DNA of 64,000 nucleotides from an uncultured bacterium (GCA_902792085.1 CADAYE010000012.1:1-64000), one strand, 5' to 3'; counted from the stretch's first letter, positions 46,133-55,757 are shown. Numbers and translations: made by a program. The notes: a model not told the origin generated them from the sequence alone.

Positions 46133-46393
46133 AAAAACCGTGCCACTGTCTATCGAAATTTACAAATACGAAATCTTTTAATGTCCTCTACTTTAACAAA
46201 TATGACACCCGTAAAGGTTTTCTTAGTGCTGCTGAGTTTCCCCCCTGACACGGTTCGAAATTTTACGCCGCCATAAGTGTTAATATCAACAATTTCATTA
46301 AATTCTTACGCACTCATAAAGCCCTCACAACAGGCTCTGCACCCCGCATTAGCTTCGGGTCGAGAGTTCGCAACAACCCCGTGGAGCACGGCA
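46133..46393 (-). ncRNA. ffs: Signal recognition particle RNA, large bacterial type
   Basis: About 260 nt on the minus strand. The 5' end TGCCGTGCTCCACGGGG and 3' end GTGGCACGG pair as in long bacterial SRP RNAs with an Alu domain. Domain IV is explicit: GTCAGG (46249-46244), stem GGG, loop GAAA (46240-46237), stem CTC, AGCAGC (46233-46228), the binding site for Ffh. A T-run ends the gene. The tetraloop is GAAA where GGAA is usual. Found by motif and pairing, so exact ends are approximate. Confidence 0.85.
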
Positions 46394-46398
46394 ATTTT

Positions 46399-46407
46399 AT
46401 TATAACA
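46399..46407 (-). promoter_or_regulatory. Extended -10 promoter of the SRP RNA
   Basis: Minus-strand TGTTATAAT (TGn-TATAAT) ends about 6 nt before the RNA 5' end. The -35 is weak (TTTAAA), which an extended -10 can tolerate. Confidence 0.7.
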
Positions 46408-46534
46408 TAAACTTTTCGCTTTTAAATAGTTATTTCGGATAATTTTTAAAGTGTAAATCCTACAATCCTTTTATAGTGTATATTTACCACTATTTAGTTT
46501 TGTAAAATTATTGATATAACAGGATTGAGAATAC

Positions 46535-46563
46535 TTGAGAATAATGTTAAAATATGTTACAAT
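46535..46563 (+). promoter_or_regulatory. Promoter of the phosphodiester glycosidase gene
   Basis: TTGAGA (46535-46540), 17 nt, TACAAT (46558-46563), leaving an untranslated leader of about 104 nt. Confidence 0.65.
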
Positions 46564-46569
46564 AGTAGT

Positions 46570-46626
46570 AGGAGAATCCTATAGACCCAAATAGGTCTTC
46601 GATGAGTGTTATACCCCACACCACTC
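46570..46626 (+). promoter_or_regulatory. Structured 5' leader of unknown type
   Basis: Consecutive potential stems lie in the leader: AGGAttCCT-type (46570-46580), AGACC-CAAATA-GGTCT (46583-46598) and GAGTG...CACTC (46604-46626), the last followed by TTTAATAAAAAA. It matches no riboswitch class I recognise. Confidence 0.4.
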
Positions 46627-46673
46627 TTTAATAAAAAAGGTATCCGGTTACTCTTAAACTTAAAGGCGCAACT

Positions 46674-47939
46674 ATGGATACGTTATTTTTTAACCATCAG
46701 ATTGAACGTTATGGACAGGCAGGAGAATTTTTGCTCGCAATTGCGATATTGCTGGCATTGGTTTTATCGCAATTTGCATTTCATCCTCCAATTTATGCCA
46801 ATGATTTAATTGCGAATACAGTTATTTCAAACCCATCAATATATAGTGCCGGAGATAAATTGAGAGCAGATTTTGATACTGATTATCAAAAACATCTTTT
46901 TGATCAAAGAATAGATATAAAGTATTCCGGTTATAAGGTTAATAATGTTACTGACGGCATAAAACATGTAAAAATGGTTAAATATTATGCAGGCCGTCCT
47001 GTCAGAATAAATGTAGTTGAGATGAATCCTAAAATCGCAAAGGATTATGAACTTATGCCTGCAATGGCTTCAAATTATTCACTCAATTCAAAATCAACCG
47101 TCAGAAATATTGCAGGGCGAACTAATTCGATTGTCGCAATAAATGGCGGTTTTTTCAAACCGCAAACGGGGGTACCTTTAGGTACACTTGTTATAAACGG
47201 CAAAATTTACACAGGTCCTATTTATAACAGGGTCGCACTTGGAATTTTTGAAGATGGATATGATGTAAGTAGAGTTGCATTTGACGGAGTAATAAAAGGT
47301 AATGACGCAGAAATTAAAATTGATAATATAAATCAGCCAAGAATGTTATCGTCATACGTAATTGCTTATACTCGGGATTGGGGGAAATATGCACCTGTAT
47401 CTCCTAAAGGCGGAGTTCAACTCCAAATTTCAGGTGACAGAATTATTTCTGCTTCCGCCAATCCTCTTTCTATTCCAAGTGACGGCTATGTTCTTGTAGG
47501 ACCGAAAGAAAAATTGAAAGCACTTTTTGGAGCCCCCTATGTTGAAATGAAATTGGGATTTACTCCAAAATGGGATAATGTGAAACATATAATCAGCGGA
47601 GGTCCGTATCTTGTCAAAAACGGGGAGGTTTATGTTGACTTGTCAGAAGAAAAACTCCTTGCCATCGGTGGCAGAAATCCCCGTAGTGCAATCGGATATA
47701 CAAGAGATAACGATTTGATAATCGTCGCAGTTGACGGAAGAGAGGGAAGTTCTATCGGTTTAACTCTGAATGAACTTGCCTCTCTTATGAAATCTTTAGG
47801 CTGCGTTAATGCTATAAATTTAGACGGAGGAGGTTCAACCGTTATGTATGTAAACGGTGAAATAGTAAACAAACCGCCTCAACCCGGAGGAATAGCAATT
47901 TCTAATGCGGTTGTAATTTCAAAAAGAACTATTGATTAA
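46674..47939 (+). CDS. Exported phosphodiester glycosidase (NAGPA) family protein
   Basis: A 421-aa protein with an N-terminal anchor or signal (about 18-38, FLLAIAILLALVLSQFAFHPP). The NAGPA domain (about 150-420) shows SIVAINGGFFKPQTGVPLGTLVINGK, ISGGPYLVKNGEVYVD, NPRSAIGYTRDNDLIIVAVDGR and INLDGGGSTVMYVNGEIVN, a very clear family match. Relatives cleave GlcNAc-phosphodiesters or act on exopolysaccharide and cell-wall polymers. The substrate here is unknown. It converges on the protease gene with an 11-bp tail overlap. Confidence 0.88.
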   Translation: MDTLFFNHQIERYGQAGEFLLAIAILLALVLSQFAFHPPIYANDLIANTVISNPSIYSAGDKLRADFDTDYQKHLFDQRIDIKYSGYKVNNVTDGIKHVKMVKYYAGRPVRINVVEMNPKIAKDYELMPAMASNYSLNSKSTVRNIAGRTNSIVAINGGFFKPQTGVPLGTLVINGKIYTGPIYNRVALGIFEDGYDVSRVAFDGVIKGNDAEIKIDNINQPRMLSSYVIAYTRDWGKYAPVSPKGGVQLQISGDRIISASANPLSIPSDGYVLVGPKEKLKALFGAPYVEMKLGFTPKWDNVKHIISGGPYLVKNGEVYVDLSEEKLLAIGGRNPRSAIGYTRDNDLIIVAVDGREGSSIGLTLNELASLMKSLGCVNAINLDGGGSTVMYVNGEIVNKPPQPGGIAISNAVVISKRTID

Positions 47940-49236
47940 CTTTTTCTATTGTTTCTTCTATATCATTTACCAAAGCATTAGTTCTCTCGTCATTTTTTAT
48001 TGCCAAAGCATCTTTGGCACTGTTTAGCGCAGATTTAAAATCCTGATTGTTGTAATAAAGAATAGCTCTGTTATAATTGATTAAATATTTTTCATCATTA
48101 TTTGTTGCAAGTTCGTTTGCCTTGTCAAGTGCGTTTTGTGCTTTTTTATTATTCCCCATACTTGAATAAACGGTTGCAATATTTATATAACCTCCGCAGT
48201 AATTAGGGTATTTGTCAATATAGTTTTGGTATTCGTCAAGTTTTTTCTTTAAAACTTCTTCATCATTACCCAATATCAAAGGCGGATAATACAGGTTCTC
48301 GTAGTACCAGCCTTTTGAATTTGTTATTGATGGTGCGAGTCTATATAGAAGTGCAAGGGTATTCAAATCCCTTTTTGACAGATAAATTATTTTGTGAGAA
48401 TAAGGCGAAAATACTCCTGAAATTTTATGATTACTTGCATACATAACATCATGCGGATTATCACTGTGCCCTGATATACCAAGAGTGTGACCTATTTCGT
48501 GCAGAGCGGTATTATAAATTTCTGACGGTGAAAATTCTTCTCCAAAAGGATTAGTCTTATAAAAATTTATAATCATTTTATCAAGTCTGTTGTATCTGTC
48601 TGTCGAATTTGTTGTTGTTGCAATAACATAGTTGCAGTTTGCGCTTGTGCATTTTGGACCGGCATAATTTGAAAATTTTATTTCAATATTTGCATCTTCA
48701 GGTTTATAAACTTCCTGAAACTGCAAAAAACCGCTTGCTTTAGCCCATTGTTCAAAGGCTTTCTTAATGTTTACCCTGTATGCGGGTGTTGTTTGTTCAA
48801 AATAAACTTTTAAAGGAAATGACTCTATATTCCAACGCAAAATATCCTTGTTTAGAACTGCACTGTATATATAATTATCTTCCATTCCTTCAATTAATCG
48901 TTCTTTAAGTCCGAAAAGTTGTGATTTTGCATAACTTTGAGCAATATCTTTATTTTTTGAATTAGCAATTAGATATAGAGCCTGCTGATTTGAGTATGTC
49001 GGAGTTCCTTTTGTCAGAGCAAGTGTAAGAAAATATCTTGAGGCAGAATTATCGGGATTTGCCTGAAGCGAACGTTCAAAAAACTTTATTGAAGCATCAT
49101 ATTGACCGGCATTATATAAGGTTTTTCCTTTACTAAAATAATAAGGGCTACATAAACCTGTATGATTCCACACATACGAACCTAAAAAAATTACTATACC
49201 TGTCAGGAGTATGGTATTAATTATCTTTTTTATCAT
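47929..49236 (-). CDS. Matrixin-like metalloprotease with TPR repeats
   Basis: A 435-aa exported protein. A signal anchor (about 5-22) is followed by TPR-like repeats (AGQYDASIKFFERSLQANPDN). The protease domain carries the metzincin zinc motif HEIGHTLGISGH and a Met-turn HDVMYAS. Further TPRs occupy the C-terminus (NKKAQNALDKANELA...). The start is placed at ATG 49236 rather than 49263 because it has a GAGA site and a signal-like N-terminus. It overlaps scpB by 20 nt and so belongs to the smc operon, an odd place for a secreted protease. Confidence 0.85.
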   Translation of the reverse strand: MIKKIINTILLTGIVIFLGSYVWNHTGLCSPYYFSKGKTLYNAGQYDASIKFFERSLQANPDNSASRYFLTLALTKGTPTYSNQQALYLIANSKNKDIAQSYAKSQLFGLKERLIEGMEDNYIYSAVLNKDILRWNIESFPLKVYFEQTTPAYRVNIKKAFEQWAKASGFLQFQEVYKPEDANIEIKFSNYAGPKCTSANCNYVIATTTNSTDRYNRLDKMIINFYKTNPFGEEFSPSEIYNTALHEIGHTLGISGHSDNPHDVMYASNHKISGVFSPYSHKIIYLSKRDLNTLALLYRLAPSITNSKGWYYENLYYPPLILGNDEEVLKKKLDEYQNYIDKYPNYCGGYINIATVYSSMGNNKKAQNALDKANELATNNDEKYLINYNRAILYYNNQDFKSALNSAKDALAIKNDERTNALVNDIEETIEKVNQ

Positions 49237-49726
49237 TAATTTCTCTTTCCATTTGAGCGGCAAGTTGATCTATATCGCCGGTAATTTTGAAATATTCTTT
49301 GAATTTTGCAGTTGTTTTAAGATTAATACTTCTTCCGTTTTTGTCTTTTTGTTTTGAAACAAGACCTTTTTCAACAAGTTCTGCAATATGTTCATACGCA
49401 TTAGAGCGAAGTTTCACAAGATCTGATTGCCTTATAGTTTTTTTAAGAGCAATAATTGATAAAGTCCTTAATACAGCCGCAGACAAGTCAATTGGACAAA
49501 TTCGTTCAACAATATCCGAATAATCTTCCTTTACCTGTAAAATATAACCATCTTCATCATCAATTTCTAATGCGCCGTCACGGGAAGAATAGTCCATAAT
49601 AAGCTCAAGCAGTGCTTGCTCAACCTCTTCAGGTTCTTTATCAACAAAAACACAAATTTCATCAAGTGTCAGCGCTCTTGCGGTTACAAACAAAATAGCT
49701 TCAATTCTTGACTTAAGTTGTTGCAT
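49217..49726 (-). CDS. scpB: Segregation and condensation protein B
   Basis: A 169-aa winged-helix kite subunit of the SMC-ScpAB condensin. RIEAILFVTARALTLDEICVFV opens the first winged helix, and AAVLRTLSIIALKKTIRQSDLVKLR with HIAELVEKGLVSKQKD gives the second. It is slightly short for the family, with the C-terminus truncated by the overlapping protease gene. It overlaps scpA by 14 nt. Confidence 0.92.
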   Translation of the reverse strand: MQQLKSRIEAILFVTARALTLDEICVFVDKEPEEVEQALLELIMDYSSRDGALEIDDEDGYILQVKEDYSDIVERICPIDLSAAVLRTLSIIALKKTIRQSDLVKLRSNAYEHIAELVEKGLVSKQKDKNGRSINLKTTAKFKEYFKITGDIDQLAAQMEREINDKKDN

Positions 49727-50525
49727 AAGTGCCTCCTTTTACAACAAATAAATCAGAATAAAATTCTTTTTGTTCAAGTTGATAATCAGTATCACGACTT
49801 AAAAATAGTAACGCCATATATGATGTAACTCTGTCCATCCCTAAAATATACAAATCCGAAAGTTCAATTTTTTCTTTATTTTGGAAAATTTGCTCAATAT
49901 TATCTTTTAATTTCAAAACCGCTTCTTCAATCATCACATCATTAGACATGTTGTTGATAATATCGTGGGTAGTCATTCTTGAGAAATCACGAACTCTACG
50001 TCTTGCTCTTTGTTGTGCATCTTTAAGATTTGCTCTTGCCTCAATTTTTTCATAAAATTCAAGTTGTTTAATGAGGTCTTTCAAAGTTACAACTCTGTTA
50101 CGGTTTAATCTTACACTTGTTCTGCGCTTCAGGGCTTCATCCCATCTGACAATGTTATTTGTCGGGATAAAATCATCTTCAGGCATATAGTCATTAATCG
50201 GCAATCCGTCTTCATCATATATCATTTCAGGTTCTTCATTGTCCTGGAATTCTTCTAATGTCAAATCCGCAAGAACATTAGACTGCAAACGAACCAAAAT
50301 TGATGCAAATAAAAATGTTCTGCTTGCAACTTTAAGGTTGAGCGATTTTAATTCCATCATCTTTTGAAGATATTTTTCTGTTACATCAACAATATCTATA
50401 TTCCAAGGGTCGATTTTCCCTGACTTGGCCATTTCAACAAGAATTCCAATTCCGTCATGGCTGTCTTTGGAACTCAGTCCAGCGTATATTTCTATATCTT
50501 CTCCGTTTACTATTGCATTATCCAT
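49713..50525 (-). CDS. scpA: Segregation and condensation protein A
   Basis: A 270-aa kleisin subunit. The N-terminal part (GIGILVEMAKSGKIDPWNIDIVDVTEKYLQKMMELKSLNLKVASRTFLFASILVRLQS) is the SMC-neck-binding domain; the C-terminal winged helix contains LSDLYILGMDRVTSYMALLFLS. It bridges the SMC dimer and recruits ScpB. It overlaps smc by 8 nt. Confidence 0.93.
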   Translation of the reverse strand: MDNAIVNGEDIEIYAGLSSKDSHDGIGILVEMAKSGKIDPWNIDIVDVTEKYLQKMMELKSLNLKVASRTFLFASILVRLQSNVLADLTLEEFQDNEEPEMIYDEDGLPINDYMPEDDFIPTNNIVRWDEALKRRTSVRLNRNRVVTLKDLIKQLEFYEKIEARANLKDAQQRARRRVRDFSRMTTHDIINNMSNDVMIEEAVLKLKDNIEQIFQNKEKIELSDLYILGMDRVTSYMALLFLSRDTDYQLEQKEFYSDLFVVKGGTYATT

Positions 50526-53500
50526 TATTCTGAATACCTGTTACTTTTGTTTTACCTTTTTCCTTTTGGGTAACACCTACTACTCTATGTGCCGCTCCTA
50601 CCATCAATGGTTTGTGGGTTACAACTAAAAATTGTGTATCATTAGATTGTTTTTTAATCATATCTGCTATTCGTTCAACATTCATTGCATCTAAACTTGC
50701 ATCAACTTCATCAAGAGCATAAAAAGGCGCAGGCAGATATCTTTGAATAGAAAATACAAGTGCAAGTGCCGTAAGCGCTTTTTCTCCACCGGAAAGAGCG
50801 CCAAGTTTATTATTTGTAATTTTATCTCTCGGTTTAGCTTCTATTGTCATACCGCCGGATAATGGGTCTTTCTCATTTTCAAGAATAAGTTTGCCTTCTC
50901 CTTCAGATAACTCATGATAAATATCTTTAAAGTTTTCATTTATGGCTGTATATGTCGTCATAAATGCTTCTTTTTTCTCTTTTTCAAAACCGTTCATTTT
51001 TTCTAAAATAGCGGTTCTTTCTGTTGTAAGCGTACTGATTTGTTCATCAAGTTCAGTTTTACGTGCGGATTTTTCTTCATAACTTGTGATTGCACGCATA
51101 TTAACATCCCCTAAATCTTGCATACGCTTTTCAAGACGCTGAATTTTTGTATTCAGTTCGTCTATAGAAATTTCAACCGGCTCTAATTTTTCAATATCAA
51201 TTCCGCCGTCTTTAAGAATCTGACGGGCATCCTCAAGTTGCGGTTCAAGTTCTTTGCGTCTTGTTTTGAATGATTCAATCTGTTCTTCTACGCTTTCAAT
51301 GTCTTTTAGGTTAACTGCTTTATCGGATTTTAACTGAACCAGATTTGTATTTATTTCTTCTTTTTCTTTCACCAACGCACCGATTTTTGTATCAATAACC
51401 TTTATTTTATCAGACAGGGCGCTTAATTGTTCCTCTAACTGACTGATTTCCTTCTTGTAAGTTTCAATGTCATTTTTAAGGTTTTCATTAGTTTGATTAT
51501 TATTCGTAATATCGGTATTTCTTGCTTCAATCAAGGTTTCGTTAAATGTAATTTGAGTTTCAAAACCATTAATCTCATTTTTTACATTCATATGATTGTC
51601 CTTAAGATTACGAATTTCATCTTCTATGCCTTGTGTTTTCTCTTTGAGTTCGGTCAAATTCTTATCACCAAGAAGTTCATCAAGTTCGTTTAACCTGTCT
51701 TGCGCCGTTTGAATTTTATCTGATAATTCAATTCTTTGGCTCTCAATTTTGTCAAGTTCTTTGTTTAATTTTTCAATATTTGGTTCATTTTCCTCAATAA
51801 ATTTTTGTTTTGTATCAATTAGCCCCTGACTGTTTTCAAATTGCGAAACCATGTTATTAAGTTCAATTTTCGCCTTTGAATATTCGGTTGAAGCATTTGA
51901 ATAAGATACCCTGATTTGTTCTAATTTATCCTCTAATTCCTTGCGTTTAATTTTTGCTTCCTGATATTTCTTTTGAAGTTCTTCTACTTTTTTCTTTGCA
52001 TTTTCAAGGTCTTTGTCTTCGTTTTTACCAAATCCTAACATTCCTTGTTTAATATAACCACCTGTGATTGCGGCAGATTTTTCATACAATTTGCCGTCTA
52101 AAGTTACCATTCTGTATTTGCCGATTAATTTTTCCGCTGTTTCAGAATCTTCAACAATGAGCGTTTCGCCTACTGCGTGGAAAAAAGCATCAATATATAT
52201 ATCGTCAAAATCAACAAGATTTATCGCAAAATCAATTACTCCTTTGTCTTTTGGCAGATGCAGGCTCGATGGTGCTTTGCGGATTTTGTTCATAGGAATA
52301 AATGTCGCAGTTCCTGCATGAGATGAACGCAATATTTCTATTGCAACATTAGCCGCATGGGTATCGTCAACAACAATATTTGCCAATCTACCACCAAATG
52401 CAATATTTAATGCGGTAGAATATTCATCATCAACTTTACCTAACTGCATAATAGGAGCATGAACACCCTCTAATTTTGCATTCATAACCGTCGATATTGC
52501 AACTGTTGTTCCGGAGCCTCCGCCTGCAGATTTTTGCGCCTCTAATTCTGTCAATTTTCTGTATGCGGCACGAACATCATATTCATAATCATCTATTTCG
52601 GTTTTTATATCATCATATTTTTTGTATGTGGAAGTTTGTGCGCTTTTCAAATCTTCCATATCTTTTTTCAGAGTTTCAACTTCAAGTTCTTTATCGGATT
52701 TTTTTCCTGCAAATTCTTCTTTGCTTTGAAGAGCATTTTTTATAAATTCTTTAGCATCTTCAATATCCTGCTTAAGGTTTTTTAGTTCGTTTTCTTTTGG
52801 TAAAGAAATTTTTAGCAGTTCGTTATCTTTATCTTTCAGATTATCTAAATTTTTTGATGTTTCGTTTCTTTCCTGAATATACTTATCTGCTGTAGAACTT
52901 AAACCTGACAAATCTTTTAATTTTTGCGCAAGTTCTTCTTCTTTTGCTTTAATTTGACCTTTTATAATTTCAGATTTATCATTTGCAAGTTTTATATTAA
53001 GTTTTTCTTCTTCAATCTTTTTCTTGAATTGTTCTATCCCGTTTTTGGCATTCTCTATTGACTGAAGATTTTTTTGAATTTGCTTTTCGGAATAATCGAT
53101 AGCACTTTTTTTAGACTGAATTTGAGCAGAAAGATTACTTTCTTCATTTTTTAATTTATCTCTTTCATCCTGTCCCTGTTCTTTGAGTTTTTTGTCAAGT
53201 TCTTCGTACTTTTCCGTTATTAAGGCTATGCGTTCTTCCAAATCTTTGGATAACGAAACTTTTTGCTGTCTTTCTTTATTTGCCTTAAGAATATTTTCAT
53301 GAGCAATTTCAAGACTGCGTTTCAGGTCAAAAAATCTTACCGTCCCAATTTGTGCTTCAAGTCCCTGTTTTTCGTCCTGAAGTTTTTTATACTTTATAGC
53401 AATTTCTCGTTCTTCTTTAAGTTGTTCAAGTTGAGATGCAACTTCAGATAAAATTAAACTTGCAGCCTGAACTCTTTGTTCAACCTTTTCAAGTTCACCT

Positions 53501-54015
53501 TTTGCCTGATCTATACGACGATCAAAATCCGCAACACCTGCTATTTCGTCTATCATTGCACGGCGGTTTTTAGAAGTTGCACCGATAATAGAATTTATAT
53601 CATACTGCATAACGACATTGTAACTGTTTGGGGTTACATTGTATTCTTCCAAAAGCGCCTTGATATTTGTTAATGTTTCAACTTTGTCATTGAGATAGTA
53701 TGTTGAATTATAGCCTTGCGAACCTTTTTTGATGCGTCTTGAAATAGTAAGTTCGTCAAAATCTTTAATCCCACCAAAAGTTACTTTTACATATGCTTCG
53801 TTACGATTATTAAAGGCAGTAATATAATCGGCTGCATTTTCAATACGCAGAGCACTGCCGTTGCGCAGTCCTAACGCAAACATTATGCTGTCTATAATAT
53901 TACTTTTACCTGAACCGTTCGGACCTGTTATTGAGGTAAAGCCTTCAAGTAACGGGATTTCGGTCTTATTGGCAAAAGATTTAAAGTTATCTATTTCCAA
54001 CTTTTTTATAAACAT
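50518..54015 (-). CDS. smc: Chromosome segregation ATPase SMC
   Basis: A 1165-aa condensin ATPase. Walker A GPNGSGKSNIIDSIMFALG lies at about 32-50. Two long coiled coils flank the hinge (about 500-640, LEGVHAPIMQLGKVDDEYSTALNIAFGGRLANIVVDD). The C-terminal head has the signature LSGGEKALTALAL and Walker B FYALDEVDASLD. Full length. With ScpA and ScpB it compacts and segregates the chromosome. Confidence 0.96.
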   Translation of the reverse strand: MFIKKLEIDNFKSFANKTEIPLLEGFTSITGPNGSGKSNIIDSIMFALGLRNGSALRIENAADYITAFNNRNEAYVKVTFGGIKDFDELTISRRIKKGSQGYNSTYYLNDKVETLTNIKALLEEYNVTPNSYNVVMQYDINSIIGATSKNRRAMIDEIAGVADFDRRIDQAKGELEKVEQRVQAASLILSEVASQLEQLKEEREIAIKYKKLQDEKQGLEAQIGTVRFFDLKRSLEIAHENILKANKERQQKVSLSKDLEERIALITEKYEELDKKLKEQGQDERDKLKNEESNLSAQIQSKKSAIDYSEKQIQKNLQSIENAKNGIEQFKKKIEEEKLNIKLANDKSEIIKGQIKAKEEELAQKLKDLSGLSSTADKYIQERNETSKNLDNLKDKDNELLKISLPKENELKNLKQDIEDAKEFIKNALQSKEEFAGKKSDKELEVETLKKDMEDLKSAQTSTYKKYDDIKTEIDDYEYDVRAAYRKLTELEAQKSAGGGSGTTVAISTVMNAKLEGVHAPIMQLGKVDDEYSTALNIAFGGRLANIVVDDTHAANVAIEILRSSHAGTATFIPMNKIRKAPSSLHLPKDKGVIDFAINLVDFDDIYIDAFFHAVGETLIVEDSETAEKLIGKYRMVTLDGKLYEKSAAITGGYIKQGMLGFGKNEDKDLENAKKKVEELQKKYQEAKIKRKELEDKLEQIRVSYSNASTEYSKAKIELNNMVSQFENSQGLIDTKQKFIEENEPNIEKLNKELDKIESQRIELSDKIQTAQDRLNELDELLGDKNLTELKEKTQGIEDEIRNLKDNHMNVKNEINGFETQITFNETLIEARNTDITNNNQTNENLKNDIETYKKEISQLEEQLSALSDKIKVIDTKIGALVKEKEEINTNLVQLKSDKAVNLKDIESVEEQIESFKTRRKELEPQLEDARQILKDGGIDIEKLEPVEISIDELNTKIQRLEKRMQDLGDVNMRAITSYEEKSARKTELDEQISTLTTERTAILEKMNGFEKEKKEAFMTTYTAINENFKDIYHELSEGEGKLILENEKDPLSGGMTIEAKPRDKITNNKLGALSGGEKALTALALVFSIQRYLPAPFYALDEVDASLDAMNVERIADMIKKQSNDTQFLVVTHKPLMVGAAHRVVGVTQKEKGKTKVTGIQNNG

Positions 54016-54206
54016 GTACTATCCCAAGTATGATATATCTATTCTATTATGAAGTGAAGTCGCCAGCTTGTCAAACTATTAACATTAAATTTTCATTACT
54101 TACAAATGCTTATTGAACCGCAAATTTATAGTTTCATCTCTTTCATTGTTGTAATAATAAAATAGTTATGATTTTTATACTTACCTACAATATACCAAAT
54201 TTAATT

Positions 54207-55565
54207 TCAGGCAATTGGGGTTTCATAGTATTTTGATATATCAAGGTCTATTTGTCCTTTGGAAACCTTATAAATTGTATCCTTAAATTCTTCTATATAT
54301 TTTGGATTAATTCTGTTTTTTTCAAAAACGCCCTCGTGGTAAAGATCAATAAGTTTATTTACATATTTTTGGCAGTAGTATGGAGTATTCGGACGAAGTT
54401 TCATTTGCTCTGTAAAATCAATACTTTTTCTTATGGAATTTTCTCTTGTTGTTGCCCCTGCGAAGTTTGCCATAATATCAGGTCCGCCTTCCGATTTTGG
54501 GAAAATATGTTCAACAGATGCAAGATACGGCCAAAGAATTCTTGATGCAATTTTGTCAGAATTTTCGCCTGATATTTTTACCATATACGCAGAAAAATCC
54601 TCGTTTGATGTCGGAAGTTTAAACGCTTCCTGCATAATTTTTTCGCGCATTTTTTTATCGGGTAAATCGTCTATTATTCTGCCTAAATCGTATATGAAAG
54701 ATTTTCTTGAAAACGGTGCAATGATTTCTTTGTTTGTCAATCTGGCTTTTGATGTTCCGATAAGTTCTTTTAGTTCGGCATTATTTTTCAGAACGGATTT
54801 TTTCAGAATCCAGTCTAACATTCCCATTACTTTAATTTGTTTGTCTATTGTTGCAGGGTTTGTGGTATTTGAAAGGCGCTTTGATTCTTTCATAAGTTTA
54901 TTCATTACTTTTTTTGATTTCAAATCGTTTTCGTTTACAATATTGTCTTTAATTTTTGCAAGTTTATACTTAAATTCGTAAGATGAAAACGGTATCAGGA
55001 CAGGTCGTTCGTTCAACCTTTTATCTGTTTCTTTCATTAAAAGTGAAAATTTTTGGCGGTACTCTTGAGGCAGTTGGATGAAAGTTGCCTGCAAATTGCG
55101 AAATACTCCGCTTTGTTTTTTACGCAAATCCCGTCTGTAAACAGGTTCAATTTCACATAAAAGTTGCTTTAAATTCATATCGGGATGAACTTTTGAACGG
55201 GCAGAAATTATACCCATTATTCGTTCTTCCATACCTGAATAACTGTCTTTGTATCTTGAAAGTATTGCCACGGATTCTTTTGACGGTTTTTCAAAAACAC
55301 CGCTTTTAATGAGTTTTGATACTTGTTTAGGATCTATCATTGGTACACCACTGTAAATACAGGGTAAATTGTATTTAAATAAGGCTCTAAGTTTTGATGA
55401 ATTTTGGATAGAGGTAAAAGGAATTTGATATGTCGGCATCAGAGATAAATCGCTAATATTTCTGTAATTATCAAGTATAATACTGTCCCTTTTGCTCTTT
55501 GTTTGGACAGCAGGGATCGGATTATACCCGTTTACACCGTTGAGACTGATTGCCGAAATTCTCAT
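54207..55565 (-). CDS. Orphan protein with HNH-like nuclease motif
   Basis: A 452-aa protein with no obvious signal peptide. Near residue 70 LPCIYSGVPM resembles the first strand of an HNH zinc-knuckle nuclease, and at 350-381 SVEHIFPKSEGGPDIMANF...TTRENSIRKS matches the catalytic H-N half (EHI-P-S-GG-D-N; H353). The two parts are separated by about 280 helical, Lys-rich residues, which is unusual. The N-terminal 60 residues are low-complexity (SAISLNGVNGYNPIPAV), as in other orphans here. It may be a nuclease or effector, but only motif-level evidence exists. Confidence 0.6.
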   Translation of the reverse strand: MRISAISLNGVNGYNPIPAVQTKSKRDSIILDNYRNISDLSLMPTYQIPFTSIQNSSKLRALFKYNLPCIYSGVPMIDPKQVSKLIKSGVFEKPSKESVAILSRYKDSYSGMEERIMGIISARSKVHPDMNLKQLLCEIEPVYRRDLRKKQSGVFRNLQATFIQLPQEYRQKFSLLMKETDKRLNERPVLIPFSSYEFKYKLAKIKDNIVNENDLKSKKVMNKLMKESKRLSNTTNPATIDKQIKVMGMLDWILKKSVLKNNAELKELIGTSKARLTNKEIIAPFSRKSFIYDLGRIIDDLPDKKMREKIMQEAFKLPTSNEDFSAYMVKISGENSDKIASRILWPYLASVEHIFPKSEGGPDIMANFAGATTRENSIRKSIDFTEQMKLRPNTPYYCQKYVNKLIDLYHEGVFEKNRINPKYIEEFKDTIYKVSKGQIDLDISKYYETPIA

Positions 55566-55698
55566 AAATGTTCTCTACATTGTACCACTACATCTTTTAT
55601 CGGTATAATTTGTAAAAAACTTTAATAAATATGAATTTTTATGTGGATGTTATACGATTAGCAATTTTCTTTTTACGGATTTTGTAATATGATATCAA

Positions 55699-55757
55699 TG
55701 TCATGCAGAACTTGTTTCAGCATCTGCCAATTGGTTAGATTCCGAAACAAGTTTGGT
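55699..55757. repeat. REP-like repeat fragment
   Basis: gtcatgcagaacttgtttcagcatc ... gattccgaaacaagtttgg, with inverted acttgtttc/gaaacaagt arms, related to 17652-17728. Confidence 0.6.

Noticed and set aside
45905-46276. 123-aa plus-strand reading frame
   Set aside because: It overlaps the SRP RNA and the 32-bp direct repeats.
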